Shown here: one piece after another, positions 1-9,451 of the stretch
Numbering within the stretch: the first letter of the stretch is position 1
How the letters are laid out: each line of letters begins with the position of its first letter
Assembly (NCBI GenBank): GCA_944474755.1
Contig: OX104119.1
Location: 45,533,927-45,597,926 of the forward strand
Length of the DNA stretch: 64,000 nt
Reading direction: 5' to 3'
Source: Limnoperna fortunei
Lineage: Eukaryota; Mollusca; Bivalvia; Mytilida; Modiolidae
Notes under the pieces: generated by a model
What the model saw: the letters and a program-made list of their open reading frames with translations, nothing else
Told to the model about the DNA's origin: nothing
Database searches by the model: none
Made by a program: the position numbers and the translations under genes

Positions 1-752
1 TAGGGTATGTTATACCGCAGCATATGACGCACATGTCGACCTTTTTTGGCGGCCATTTTGAATCCAAGATGGCCGCCAAAAATTCAAAATGCTCAGAATC
101 GCATGAAACTTGGTTTTTAGGTAGATTACCATGTTGCGAGCAGATGTTAGTCATCAAAATTTGAATTTGAACACGGCGGCCATCTTAAAAATGGCGGCCA
201 TTTTGAAAATGAAAAAAAATCCTTAAAAGTCAAAAAGTTTACGTATTTAAACGAAAATTGGTACATAAGTAGGGTATGTTATAACGCACCATATGACGCA
301 TATGTCGACCTTTTTTGGCGGCCATTTTGAATCCAAGATGGCCGCCAAAAATTCAAAATGCTCGAAATCGCACGAAACTTGATTTTTAGATAGATTACCA
401 TGTTGCGATCAGATGTTAGTCATCAAAATTTGAATTTGATCATGGCGGCCGTCTTAAAATGGGGCCGTTTTGAAAATTAAAATAAATCCTTAAAAATCCA
501 AAAGTTAACGGATTTCGCTGAAAATTGGAATATAAGTTGAGTATGTTATACCGCACCATATGACGCACATGTGGACTTTCTATGGCAGCCATTTTGAATC
601 CAAGATGGCCAACAAAACTGAAAAATGCTCCGATTTGCTTGAAACTTGGTTTCCTGGTAGATAAAGTTGCTGTGAATGGATGTCTGAACTCCAGTGTCCA
701 CGGGGGCGTTTGGGAGCCAGTTATGATCCATAAGATCATAATCATGTTTAAT
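1..752. repeat. Tandem array, ~268-bp units (copy 1, runs off left edge)
   Basis: Units begin near 1, 270 and 538 with a TAGGGTATGTTATA-like sequence, so the period is about 268 bp. Each unit contains a GGCCATTTTGAATCC / AAGATGGCCGCC block and a GTTAGTCATCAAAATTTGAA block. The last unit runs into a unique tail (about 625-752) that ends in the hairpin TTATGATC-CATAA-GATCATAA. The same array-plus-tail recurs at 2276-3125. Short ORFs here are repeat translations. Not matched to a named family. Confidence 0.85.
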
Positions 753-753
753 T

Positions 754-979
754 AAGTCGCCGACCACGAAGTGTCGGGCGACTTATTGTTTTTACTCCGT
801 TTCTTATTATTATTATTATTATTTTCATATTTCTTATGTTTTCCTTTTTCCCCTCGCAATGTTGTCCGCTCATTTTCTCGCTCATCTTTTAACCGATCGA
901 AATGAAACTTGGCCAACTGAAAGCTCATGTTATGAAGTTGTGCTCTTGACTTTCAAAAGTGCGGAACGGGAGGCGACTT
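754..979. mobile_element. Short hairpin-ended repeat element (A)
   Basis: AAGTCGCC (754-761) forms a hairpin with GGCGACTT (777-784), and the same octamer recurs inverted at 972-979. Behind the hairpin lies an ATT-rich run and then a TTGTCCG...GATCGAAATGAAACTT block. That head layout is shared with the elements starting at 1013 and about 2113, so these appear to be one family of non-autonomous elements. A hairpin plus short subterminal inverted repeats suggests a Helentron-derived (HINE-like) element. The class is inference. Confidence 0.5.
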
Positions 980-1012
980 CAACGTTTCGTGAAACGTAAA
1001 TTTTAATTATTA

Positions 1013-1068
1013 TGTCGCCCCAGACTTTGTCGGGGCGACATATTGTTATTCTACTGTTTCTTTTTCAC

Positions 1069-1139
<71 letters not shown>

Positions 1140-2110
1140 TTATTATTATTATTATTATTATTCTTCCTCACTTTTTGTCCGGGTGATAACTCAGAGATGG
1201 CTGATTGGATTAGAACATCACATGGCATAAAGTAGAACCACTATCTGAAGTTGTGCAATCAACTTTAAAAATGGTGATATGTGGAACCATCTCCATGGAA
1301 ACCAGAAAGTTATGCATGAGTGATTTTGGGCATTTTCCTTAATTTTTCGGAAACCTAGAAGCACAGAGGGACCAAACTTGGTATGATGGAAGACCATAAT
1401 GAGATACAGGTTTGAGATGATTTTGGGTCGGAACGGAAAAACAAGATGGCCGCCATGGCTAAAAATAGATTTAACATGGGGCCTATGGGAAAATGATTTT
1501 TCTACAATAGCTTCACCATGGTTTGAGATATTCCAAAGATTTTTTATAGGAAGTTGGACCTCATCAACCTCGAGAGGGCAGGAAAGTTTGAAAAAAAAAT
1601 TTCACACCGTGTGGCCGCAGCCACAACCGTTACGTTTGCATAGAAGCCTATGGGGAAATGGAGGTTTTTTGTCACCTCCATTTCTCTGCTATGCATTGAT
1701 GGATTCCAATCAAACTTTACACAAAGCACCGTCATCATTACATCTTGGAATTCACATATCAAAAAATTCTAAAATGGCCACCTTTTACAAGATGGCCGCC
1801 ACGTTACATTTGCATAGAAGCCTATGGGGAAATGGAGGTTTTTTGTCGCCTCCATTTCTCCACTATGCATTGATGGATTCCAATCAAACTTTACACAAAG
1901 CACCGTCACCATTACATCTTGAAATTCATATTACGAAAAATTTCAAAATGGCGGCCATTTTTAAGATGGCTGCCGAGTTACGTTAAAAAATACAACATTG
2001 TCGGAATTCCATGAAAATCAACTTCTAGAGATATTTTGATGTGGGGAGCAACATGGAATCATCGATTTTGGAATTCACATGACGGAAAGAAAAAAAATTT
2101 CGGGGCGACA
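1013..2110. mobile_element. Non-autonomous element (B) with hairpin, 9-bp subterminal IRs and internal repeats
   Basis: TGTCGCCCC (1013-1021) pairs with GGGGCGACA twice: at 1032-1040, giving a 9-bp-stem hairpin with a 10-nt loop, and at 2102-2110 at the far end. Inside are a long ATT microsatellite (1069-1162) and two ~174-bp tandem copies starting near 1629 and 1803, each with a GCATAGAAGCCTATGGGGAA block. GATGGCCGCC and GGCGGCC motifs recur. Terminal hairpin, matching subterminal repeats and internal tandem repeats resemble HINE or pearl elements. The 195-codon ORF at 1399-1986 covers these repeats and is not a credible gene. Confidence 0.6.
1069..1162. repeat. (ATT)n microsatellite
   Basis: About 30 ATT/TTA trinucleotides, broken once by a TTCT at 1137-1140, lie inside the larger repeat element. 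The run creates artificial poly-Tyr and poly-Asn reading frames. Confidence 0.97.
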
Positions 2111-2112
2111 TC

Positions 2113-3125
2113 TGCTATTGCTCGCAATGGCAATTCTAGTTATTATTTTTATTCTTCCACTTTCCGCCAATATTTTGTCCGACAGATTTCTCGGAGACCG
2201 TAAATTGGATCGACTTGAAACTTCGCACAAAAATAGGTCATGATGTGAACTGCTGCCTTTCAGGTTTAAAATTTTTAAATTGGCGGCCATCTTGAAATGG
2301 CGGCCATTTTGAAAATGAAAAAAATCCTTAAAAATCCAAAAGTTAACGGATTTTGACGAAAATTGAAATATAAGTAGAGTATGTTATACCGCACCATATG
2401 ACGGACATGTTGACTTTTTATGGTGGCCATTTTGAATCCAAGATGGCCGCCAAAAATTCAAAATGGTCGGAATCGCACGAATCTTGGTTTTAGGTAGATT
2501 ACCATGTTGCGATCTGATGTTAGTCATCAAAATTTGAATTTGATCATGGCGGCCATCTTAAAATGGCGGCCATTTTGAAAATGATAATAAATCCTTAAAA
2601 ATCCAAAAGTTAACGGATTTCGATGAAAATTGGAATATAAGTAGGGTATGTTATACCGCACCATATGATCCACATGTCGACCTTTTTGGCGGCCATTTTG
2701 AATCCAAGATGGCCGCCAAAAATGCAAAATGCTCGGAATTACACGAAACTTGGTTTTTAGATAGATTACCATGTTGCGATCAGATGTTAGTCATCAAAAT
2801 ATGAATTTGGTCATGGCGGCCATCTTAAAATGGTGGCCATTTTGAAAATTAAAATAAATCCTTAAAAATCCAAAAGTTAACGGATTTCGCTGAAAATTGG
2901 AATATAAGTAGAGTATGTTATACCGCACCATACTGACGCACATGTTGACTTTTAATGGCAGCCATTTTGAATCCAAGATGGCCGACAAAATTGGAAAATG
3001 CTCCGATTTGCACGAAACTTGGTTTCCTGGTAGATAAAGTTGCTGTGAATGGATGTCTGAACTCCGGTGTCCACGGGGGTCGTTTGGGAGCCAGTTATGA
3101 TCCATAAGATCATAATCATGTTTAA
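2113..3125. repeat. Third element head (C) and tandem array copy 2
   Basis: At 2113-2275 there is a head with an ATT-rich stretch, TTTTGTCCG and GATCGACTTGAAACTT, like elements A and B. From 2276 it continues into array units starting near 2374, 2642 and 2909 (period about 267 bp). The tail at 2999-3125 repeats the one at 625-752 nearly base for base and ends with the hairpin TTATGATC (3095-3102) / GATCATAA (3108-3115). The whole looks like one element with head, array and tail hairpin, and suggests that copy 1 at the window start is the end of a sister element. Confidence 0.65.
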
Positions 3126-3183
3126 TTGTAATTATGATGAACTTTTATAAAATCATTCTTACCTACCCTTAAAATAAGACGTT

Positions 3184-3480
3184 TACGTACAATGGCATTA
3201 GAAGTCTACAAACTACATAAAAAGTCACCTGTATACCAACATGATATTATTACTTTAAAATAATAATAATCTCATATACTCTTTTAGAAAGGACAATTTG
3301 GTTGAGTTACCTCAGGTAAGAACTACAGAATGTGGACTTCACTCAGTAAGGTATGCTGGAGCCGCACTCTGGAATGAATTGCCAAATGAGATACGCTTGC
3401 AGACAAACATTAACCAGTTCAAGAGTCTGATTAATAACTGGAATGGTAATTCTTGCAGATGTGGCTTCTGCAGATCTTAA
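3184..3480 (+). pseudogene. 3' end of a non-LTR retrotransposon ORF (C-terminal fragment)
   Basis: Reading from about 3283 gives a peptide with RKDNLVELPQVRTTECGLHS, then RYAGAALWNELPNEIR and a terminal C-R-C-G-F-C cluster. This is the conserved C-terminal tail of CR1/Jockey-group LINE reverse transcriptases. An upstream piece near 3192 (ALEVYKLHKKSP) belongs to the same tail in another frame. No RT core precedes it, so this is a 5'-truncated copy. It is a different copy from the LINE at 4760. The AT-rich DNA behind it may be its 3' UTR. Confidence 0.75.
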
Positions 3481-4759
3481 TCCTGTATTTCCTATTTATA
3501 TTCAGCTCTTTATTTTTATGCTCTGTGTCTTTTTATGTGCTGATGTGCTGTGCTTCATAGTTTTTTATGTACTCTCCTTCATATTTTAGGCTTGTGTATG
3601 TCCTAGTGCCTCTAACTAGTGCTTATGTATGTCTTTACATATTGATTTTAATTCCAAATAATTGTGCTTTTTATATTCAAATTCTGTTCTGGATTTTATG
3701 CTTTATTCCTGTTTTCTTTGTACGTGTTGTGCTTAGTGCTAATGCATGTCTTAACGTATTGCTTATGCATGTCTAGTCTTATAATTGTGCATTATTACAT
3801 GTAAGCTTAATTTTATATATATCAAGTAGGTTTTATGTGTCTCATTGTGTGTTATATGTATTGTGTTTAGTACTTTCTTACATGCTAACATAGTTTTATA
3901 TACTAGTATGTTTTATGTGTATAAGTGTGCTTAATATATATTGATGTATCATTTATGTTGTTATTGTTTGTCGGTTTAAAGCTCTACAGAATTCGCGTCT
4001 TAGTATATCATAGTATTGTGTATTCCTGAGTTGAACTGTATTAGCTGTGTACATTTTTCTGGTCCAGTCAAAAACTTCGCGTCAATATGAAAATGGCAGT
4101 CTTTCTAAGTGACTGCATTTGATTAATATTTTGAAGGGAGACAATTCGATGTCATCACAAATCTGGCTGATCTGTATATGGACTAAACATGAATTGTAAC
4201 TTAGATTTTCATAACTATTGTCATTATGTATCAGATTTTTTCACAGCTGATGTTATTATAACATCTGCGCTTGTGTCCAGAACTTCTGTGTCGTGCAACT
4301 AACAGATGATTTTTCCAACAGCTCCTCTTCGTCCAAAAACAGTGGAAAAAGCTATCTAGGAATTTCATTTTTGTATTCTAAACCATTTGGAGAAGTTTTC
4401 TACATACTTATTGTCTAAATTATCTAAAATTTTGGTTAATTCGATACAATTTTTTTTCAAGCACGCTACATTTTTTACATTGACCCCCAAATTAAATTTC
4501 CTTTGTCCTTAGCCACAATTTGTAAACAATTTGTAAACACGGCGAAAAATGATCTCAGGTATGTTGATCATGAAATTTTCATGCTTTCTTTTTGCGAAGT
4601 TGTCAACAACTCCAATAGAACTGCAAACTAAAACCCTACATGGGGATGTTATGCCTACCAAACCAAATTGTTTAAAGCCCTGCAAAATAATATCACTTGC
4701 ATGTCGCGTTAAAAAGACCAAGTAGCATATACCGTACAAAGCTGTAAGTAAAGCATCTT
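3481..4759. other. AT-rich non-coding stretch between LINE remnants
   Basis: No convincing ORF. 3490-4030 is T-rich with loosely repeated TGCTTATGTATGTCTT-like phrases, possibly the 3' UTR of the LINE fragment before it. 4050-4759 could hold the 5' UTR of the LINE whose coding region is first recognisable near 4769, but no boundary can be seen. Confidence 0.5.
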
Positions 4760-4768
4760 TGATTTACT

Positions 4769-5586
4769 TATGCATTTTTGCTCCTGGGTATTTCCAAAGA
4801 TATTGAGACAAACCCTGGTTCAATGTACCCATGCGGCTCATGTGGCTTTGAAGTTCTAGATACACACCATGCAGGAGAGTGTGATACATGCAGGCAATGG
4901 TTCCACATAGTATGTGAAAACATGTCAAATTCGACTTGTTGCATATGACTGTTCTTTCTCATGGATATGTTCTGGCTGTGACTCCTTAAACTTTTCTACT
5001 CAGACTACAAATTGTTCAAACGTGTCCTCCGAAAACAGTTTCAAAGTTCTCACAAGATTGTCGATTAACAAGGCTGACAGTCAAAACACCCATACACCAA
5101 TACTTATACACATAAGCCTTAACAATGGAAACCCAAACTCAAAATCCTATACTTAAATTGCCAATCAATTGTAAATAAGAAATCTGAATTTTATTCCGTA
5201 GTAGAACAATATAACCCAGACCTTGTCATTATTACTGAGTCTCGGTTGTCAAATGAACAAATGAGATGGTGAAATATTTCCAAGGTTCCTTGGTTACACT
5301 CCATTTAGAGCAGACCGAAATGGTAAAGGGGAAATGTTTTTATTTTAGTTAAAGATAACATCCTGGCATCAGAGGTAACTAAATTGAAAACAAACTGTGA
5401 AATTTTATGGGTTAAACTTGAATTTCAAGAATGTAAAGCACTATATATGGCAGCTTACTATAAACCTAAAGAAATGGACCAGCAAAGTACTGATGAATTT
5501 AGAAAATCTGTAGATCAGACTCACAAATTCAATGGAAATATATAGATTTTTGGGGATTTCAACTATCCAAAACTCTCCTGGGATAA
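4769..5586 (+). pseudogene. LINE ORF, N-terminal part: 2A-like motif, PHD-like finger, APE endonuclease start
   Basis: In one frame the DNA reads LLLGISKDIETNPGS and then a finger with C-x2-C, H-x4-C-x2-C and W-F-H-x3-C, like the PHD-type fingers found before the endonuclease in some LINEs. D-I-E-T-N-P-G at 4799-4819 matches the 2A-like consensus D-x-E-x-N-P-G-P except that the final Pro is Ser. Beyond about 5150 come endonuclease pieces LNCQSIVNKKSEF, PDLVIITESRL and IFGDFNYPKLSWDN, broken by several stops. 2A-like leaders are documented in APE-type LINEs of echinoderms and molluscs. Confidence 0.7.
5582..5586. repeat. Target site duplication GATAA (left)
   Basis: Identical to 13318-13322. 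A 5-bp duplication is normal for gypsy integrases. Confidence 0.95.
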
Positions 5587-6789
5587 TGTCACGAGGTGAC
5601 TTTATAATTTAATTATTAAAGAAAATTATGCTGGTCATTCTTTTTAACGTGATGAGTGGTCGTCAGTGCCTCAGATCGCTAGTACGGATCAGGTAGACTC
5701 CAGTGTATAGGTTGTCCTTAGTTCACATGTGTGACGGTGAGAGGAAACCGGTTTAGTAGATTTTCGCTCACCTGGTCAGTATAAAAGGAACGGCCTGCCG
5801 ATACGACAGTCAATGAGCAGAGGAGTGTCCACTGGAAGTCGAGGTAAGACGCAATTTAATATTTTATTTATTAAAGCATTTGATTTTCTCACTATGTGTA
5901 ACTATATTTTGTTTTAAAGTTGTTCTGCTTTCACGTAAACTGATAATTCACAGAGAATGGGTAAACTTTATCACAAATACTTTGCGTTGTATAAAAGTGT
6001 CACGGAAGATGAGACCGTAAATAAAATTCACTCGTATATTTATAATTAAGTACACAATTATCGTATTATTGTAAAGCGGTTTATAATTTCATGTATCACG
6101 TTAGTGCGTGAACACTTTTCACCACTATTGTTCAAGTGGATATTTAAATGCGATATACACATATATAACAATGTAGTAGTACGACAAGCCAATATTGTCA
6201 TGAATTAGTATATTATTTTCCCAATAACAGTATAACATGTTGTAAACAGGTCAACATTTGAATGAGTTAGTGTAGTACAAAATATGTAAACAAATTGTAA
6301 TAATGGAAGGGCAAGCCAATACCTGCTGTAAATATGTAGTATATGTATATTCAGATAAATATTTTGTATCTTGTAGTTTAACATCATAAGTAATTGCTCA
6401 TTCTTACAAATACCATCGAGTAACCAGTGTAAATGCCATCGAGTAACCGGTGTAGTAATTAGTAGTGGTAACCGGTGTGTAGTAATCAGTAACAGTAATC
6501 AGTGTAGTAGCCGATGTAGTAATCAGTAACAGTAATCAGTGTAGTAACCGATGTAGTAATCAGTAACAGTAATCAGTATAGCAACTAGTAAATGGATCCA
6601 GGAGGAAACCGGTGTAATGGTGACAAAGTGGAGAACAGGGTGGAAAAGTAGAACTGTATAAGGTGTTGTTGAGACAATGTCTATAACTTTGTAAATAGTA
6701 TATATTTTGTGCATATATCTATGTTTATTGTTGTATTAAATTATGTATATATTGAGTGTCCCTTCTTATGCCACTAGCCATCCGTGACA
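5587..6789 (+). repeat. 5' LTR (1203 bp)
   Basis: Starts TG and ends CA. A TATAAAAGG box lies at 5780-5788 and an AATAAA at 6020-6025. The U5-side half (about 6410-6600) is a degenerate minisatellite of GTAACCGGTGTA / GTAATCAGT phrases. This LTR carries one extra 37-bp unit in that minisatellite compared with the 3' LTR. A good splice-donor match (GAG|GTAAGAC, GT at 5844-5845) lies about 60 bp after the TATA box. Confidence 0.97.
5780..5788 (+). promoter_or_regulatory. TATA box of the 5' LTR
   Basis: TATAAAAGG, with a likely start 25-30 bp downstream near the GACAGTCAATG context (about 5806-5816). Conserved in the 3' LTR. Confidence 0.65.
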
Positions 6790-6792
6790 AAG

Positions 6793-6810
6793 TGGTGTCA
6801 GAAGTGGGAT
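6793..6810 (+). promoter_or_regulatory. Primer binding site (tRNA-Leu type)
   Basis: TGGTGTCAGAAGTGGGAT lies 3 nt after the 5' LTR and begins with TGG, complementary to a tRNA CCA end. The remainder is the complement of a typical eukaryotic tRNA-Leu acceptor/T-arm (…CCCACTTCTGACACCA). Confidence 0.85.
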
Positions 6811-6925
6811 ATTAAAAAAGGGATAGATAAGTGGGATATTAAAAAAGGGATAGATAAGAAGGGATATTAAAAAAGGGATAGATAAGAAGGGATATTAAAA
6901 AAAAGGATAAATATGGAGGGATAAA
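6803..6925 (+). repeat. ~27-bp tandem repeat in the leader
   Basis: About four units of a GGGATATTAAAAAAGGGATA type follow the primer site directly. The first two begin with AGTGGGAT, so the 3' half of the primer site is part of the repeated unit. Between the array and the gag start at 7265 is AT-rich leader with an acceptor-like TTTATTTTTCAG (AG at 7047-7048). Confidence 0.85.
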
Positions 6926-7264
6926 TTGAGTTAAAATGTAAGGGATATATAAAGTAATCATCTTTTTTATAATGATCTGTAGAATTATTCAATTTCTCAT
7001 GTTATCATAATTCTAAATTGTTTTGTTAAATTTAAATTTATTTTTCAGAAGTAGTGAAACTCGATTCTAGTGCAGTGTACAAGTAAATTGCCTCGTGTCT
7101 CTCGAATATTCTGTGGTCAGTCCCTGCGAAGTTGACTGTAAGTATCGGTAGTCATCATATAAATAAAAAACCATCTGGGGTTTACGGTCGATTTGATTGG
7201 TCTGTACGTAGCGCTGGGGTACTGGTGATTTAAACATCCGATTGACTAGACTGACGAGTTAAAA

Positions 7265-9451
7265 ATGGAAAAACTGAGAGAATTACAAGAACTGGGTAAA
7301 AGTATGGGATATGAGGGTCAGGAGTTAAGAGCTTTTGTTAAAGAGCAACAGAAGATTGAGCAAGATCGAGAAGAGAGAGTTGCGCAACGTCAGAAGGAGA
7401 AGGATGAGCAAGACCGAGCTGAGAGAGCTGAAAAACGTCAGAGAGAGAAAGAAGAACGAGAAGAGAGAGAGAGAGATACTCAACGACAGAAAGAGAAAGA
7501 AGATCGAGAAGAAAGAATAGCCCAGAGAGAACATGAGATTGAGTTACAAAAGTTAAATTTTGCCCAGAGGATGGAAGAGGCAAGTAGACTAACAAATATG
7601 CAGTCAGAGAGTTCCCATAGAGTGGTAAGTGAATCTCACGGCAGTGTAAAGGGAATTAAAATTCCAGCTTTTGAGGAAGGTAAGGACGAGATGGATAGTT
7701 ATTTGAGACGATTTGAGAGGTATGCAGTAGCTCAGAATTGGAGACAAGATATTTGGGCTATTCAATTAAGTGCATTACTCAAGGGTAGAGCATTGGATGT
7801 TTATGCACTTATGCCAGTAGATAAAGCAATGGATTATGACACCTTAAAGGAAGCTTTGTTAAAAAGGTATGATATGACCGAAGATGGATTCAAACGCAAA
7901 TTCAGGAATTGTAGACCTGAGACAGGTGAGACATTTGCCCAATTTGCTGTTAGATTAGAAGGATATTTCCAACGGTGGATTGAGATGTCAAAAATCGATA
8001 CCACATATAAAGGGTTAGTTGATTTAATATTACGTGATCAATTTGCACATATATGTTCTCAGGAGTTATCTTTATTTTTAAGAGAAAGATCTCCCGATTC
8101 GTTGGTGAATATGGCGACGATAGCTGATCAATTTAGGGAGGCTAGGTACACAAGTGCAACTAATCTTATAAATAGAGGTAAGCACCCAAACTTCTCCTCC
8201 ATTAGTAACGCTAACCGGAAACCTATAGAACATAGTATAAGAAAAGAACAGGTGATCAACAAACCAAGGGATAAGAATTCGTTCGTTGCTATGAAAGATA
8301 GGAGATGTTATAAATGTGGCAAGACTGGTCATATTGCTACAGATTGTACAAGTCATAGGGTAAGTACTGTGGTGTCTGATTCCACAAGGAAAAAACCTCC
8401 AGTTTGCGGAGTATGTACTATTCCAAGTGAGTCGATTATTTATTCTGGAAGTTCTAGTTCTATTTCTTCAAGCACCTCAAGTACGCATCCGTTCATTTGT
8501 CAGATGACTAAGGTGGTGAGTATGCCTATTGTTCCTGGGTATGTCAACAGTAAACTTGTAACTGCTTTGCGAGATTCAGGATGTAGCAGTATTGTAGTAA
8601 AACGAAGCTTAATAGGGGAGGAATTTTTGACAGGTAAGAAACAAGTTTGTATATTAGCAGATGGATCGACAATTGAAACACCAATAGCAAAAGTAAGTAT
8701 AGATACACCGTATGTTAAAGGAGAATTCGAAGCAAGCTGTATGGAAAACCCTATTTATGATTTAATCATTGGTAATGTATGTCATGCACGAGATGCAGCA
8801 GATCCAGATCCAAATTGGCAGGAAGTAAGTGCGGTACAAACGAGACAACAAGTAATTGATAGTGGTAAACCACTAAGTAAGCTAAAAGTAAAAGATATTA
8901 TTACCGAAGACATCAGTCCACACGATATCATGAGTGCACAAAAGGACGATGTTTCGTTAGAGAGGATCAGGAAAGATGCTCAAGCAGGTAGCGTATTTAA
9001 ACGAGCTAATGCGGAAATTGGCTGGTTCGTTAAGAGAGGTATGGTATATAGAGAGTTCAAATCTTTGAAGGATACGAGGATGAGCTATACTCAACTAGTT
9101 GTTCCGTTATCCTATAGAGATAAAGTGATGAGATTAGCACACGAATCAATTATGTCAGGGCATATGGGTATCCGTCGTACACTTGACAGAGTACTATCAG
9201 CATTTTTTTGGCCAGGCGTCACGGCAGATGTAAAACGTTTTTGCCAATCATGTGATATCTGTCAACGAACTATACAAAAAGGTAGAATAAGTAAGGTACC
9301 ATTACAGTCTATGCCATTAATTGAGGAACCTTTCAAAAGAGTGGCAGTTGATTTGATTGGACCTCTTTACCCAGTTACTGAACGGGGTAATAGGTATATT
9401 TTGACGCTTGTAGATTATGCGACACGGTATCCCGAAGCTGTAGCTTTATAG
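7265..9451 (+). CDS. Gag-protease-integrase (N-terminal) of the Gmr1-like element
   Basis: 728 codons. Residues 1-115 are a charged Lys/Glu/Arg/Gln coiled coil. About 130-290 is a retrotransposon gag capsid-like domain (GKDEMDSYLRRFERYA, WAIQLSALLKGRALDVY). The CCHC knuckle CYKCGKTGHIATDC lies near 348-361. The aspartic protease active site DSG is at D437, with the flap/dimer region ending YDLIIGN. The integrase H2C2 zinc module runs from H626 to about 668, and the first catalytic Asp is D696 in VAVDLIGPL. The frame stops at a TAG (9449-9451) inside the integrase core and continues in the same frame beyond it. ATG 7265 is the first start after the leader. Confidence 0.95.
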   Translation: MEKLRELQELGKSMGYEGQELRAFVKEQQKIEQDREERVAQRQKEKDEQDRAERAEKRQREKEEREERERDTQRQKEKEDREERIAQREHEIELQKLNFAQRMEEASRLTNMQSESSHRVVSESHGSVKGIKIPAFEEGKDEMDSYLRRFERYAVAQNWRQDIWAIQLSALLKGRALDVYALMPVDKAMDYDTLKEALLKRYDMTEDGFKRKFRNCRPETGETFAQFAVRLEGYFQRWIEMSKIDTTYKGLVDLILRDQFAHICSQELSLFLRERSPDSLVNMATIADQFREARYTSATNLINRGKHPNFSSISNANRKPIEHSIRKEQVINKPRDKNSFVAMKDRRCYKCGKTGHIATDCTSHRVSTVVSDSTRKKPPVCGVCTIPSESIIYSGSSSSISSSTSSTHPFICQMTKVVSMPIVPGYVNSKLVTALRDSGCSSIVVKRSLIGEEFLTGKKQVCILADGSTIETPIAKVSIDTPYVKGEFEASCMENPIYDLIIGNVCHARDAADPDPNWQEVSAVQTRQQVIDSGKPLSKLKVKDIITEDISPHDIMSAQKDDVSLERIRKDAQAGSVFKRANAEIGWFVKRGMVYREFKSLKDTRMSYTQLVVPLSYRDKVMRLAHESIMSGHMGIRRTLDRVLSAFFWPGVTADVKRFCQSCDICQRTIQKGRISKVPLQSMPLIEEPFKRVAVDLIGPLYPVTERGNRYILTLVDYATRYPEAVAL
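9449..9451 (+). other. In-frame TAG within the integrase core
   Basis: It lies between catalytic D696 and D756, counted through the stop as codon 729. The reading before and after is in the same frame and looks fully conserved, so this is one nonsense change rather than a frameshift or a normal ORF boundary. Programmed readthrough at this place would be unusual because it cuts a folded domain. Confidence 0.9.

Noticed and set aside
1012..1230. ORFs encoding poly-Tyr or poly-Asn
   Set aside because: Translations of the ATT microsatellite.
1399..1986. 195-codon ORF
   Set aside because: It runs through two tandem repeat units and GATGGCCGCC motifs of a repeat element, shows internal peptide duplication, and has no domain.
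6205..6387. 60-codon minus-strand ORF present twice (also 12770-12952)
   Set aside because: It lies within the LTRs and is duplicated only because the LTRs are. AT-rich with no domain.
7325..7595. Minus-strand hydrophobic ORFs
   Set aside because: Antisense of the Lys/Glu-rich coiled coil of gag.
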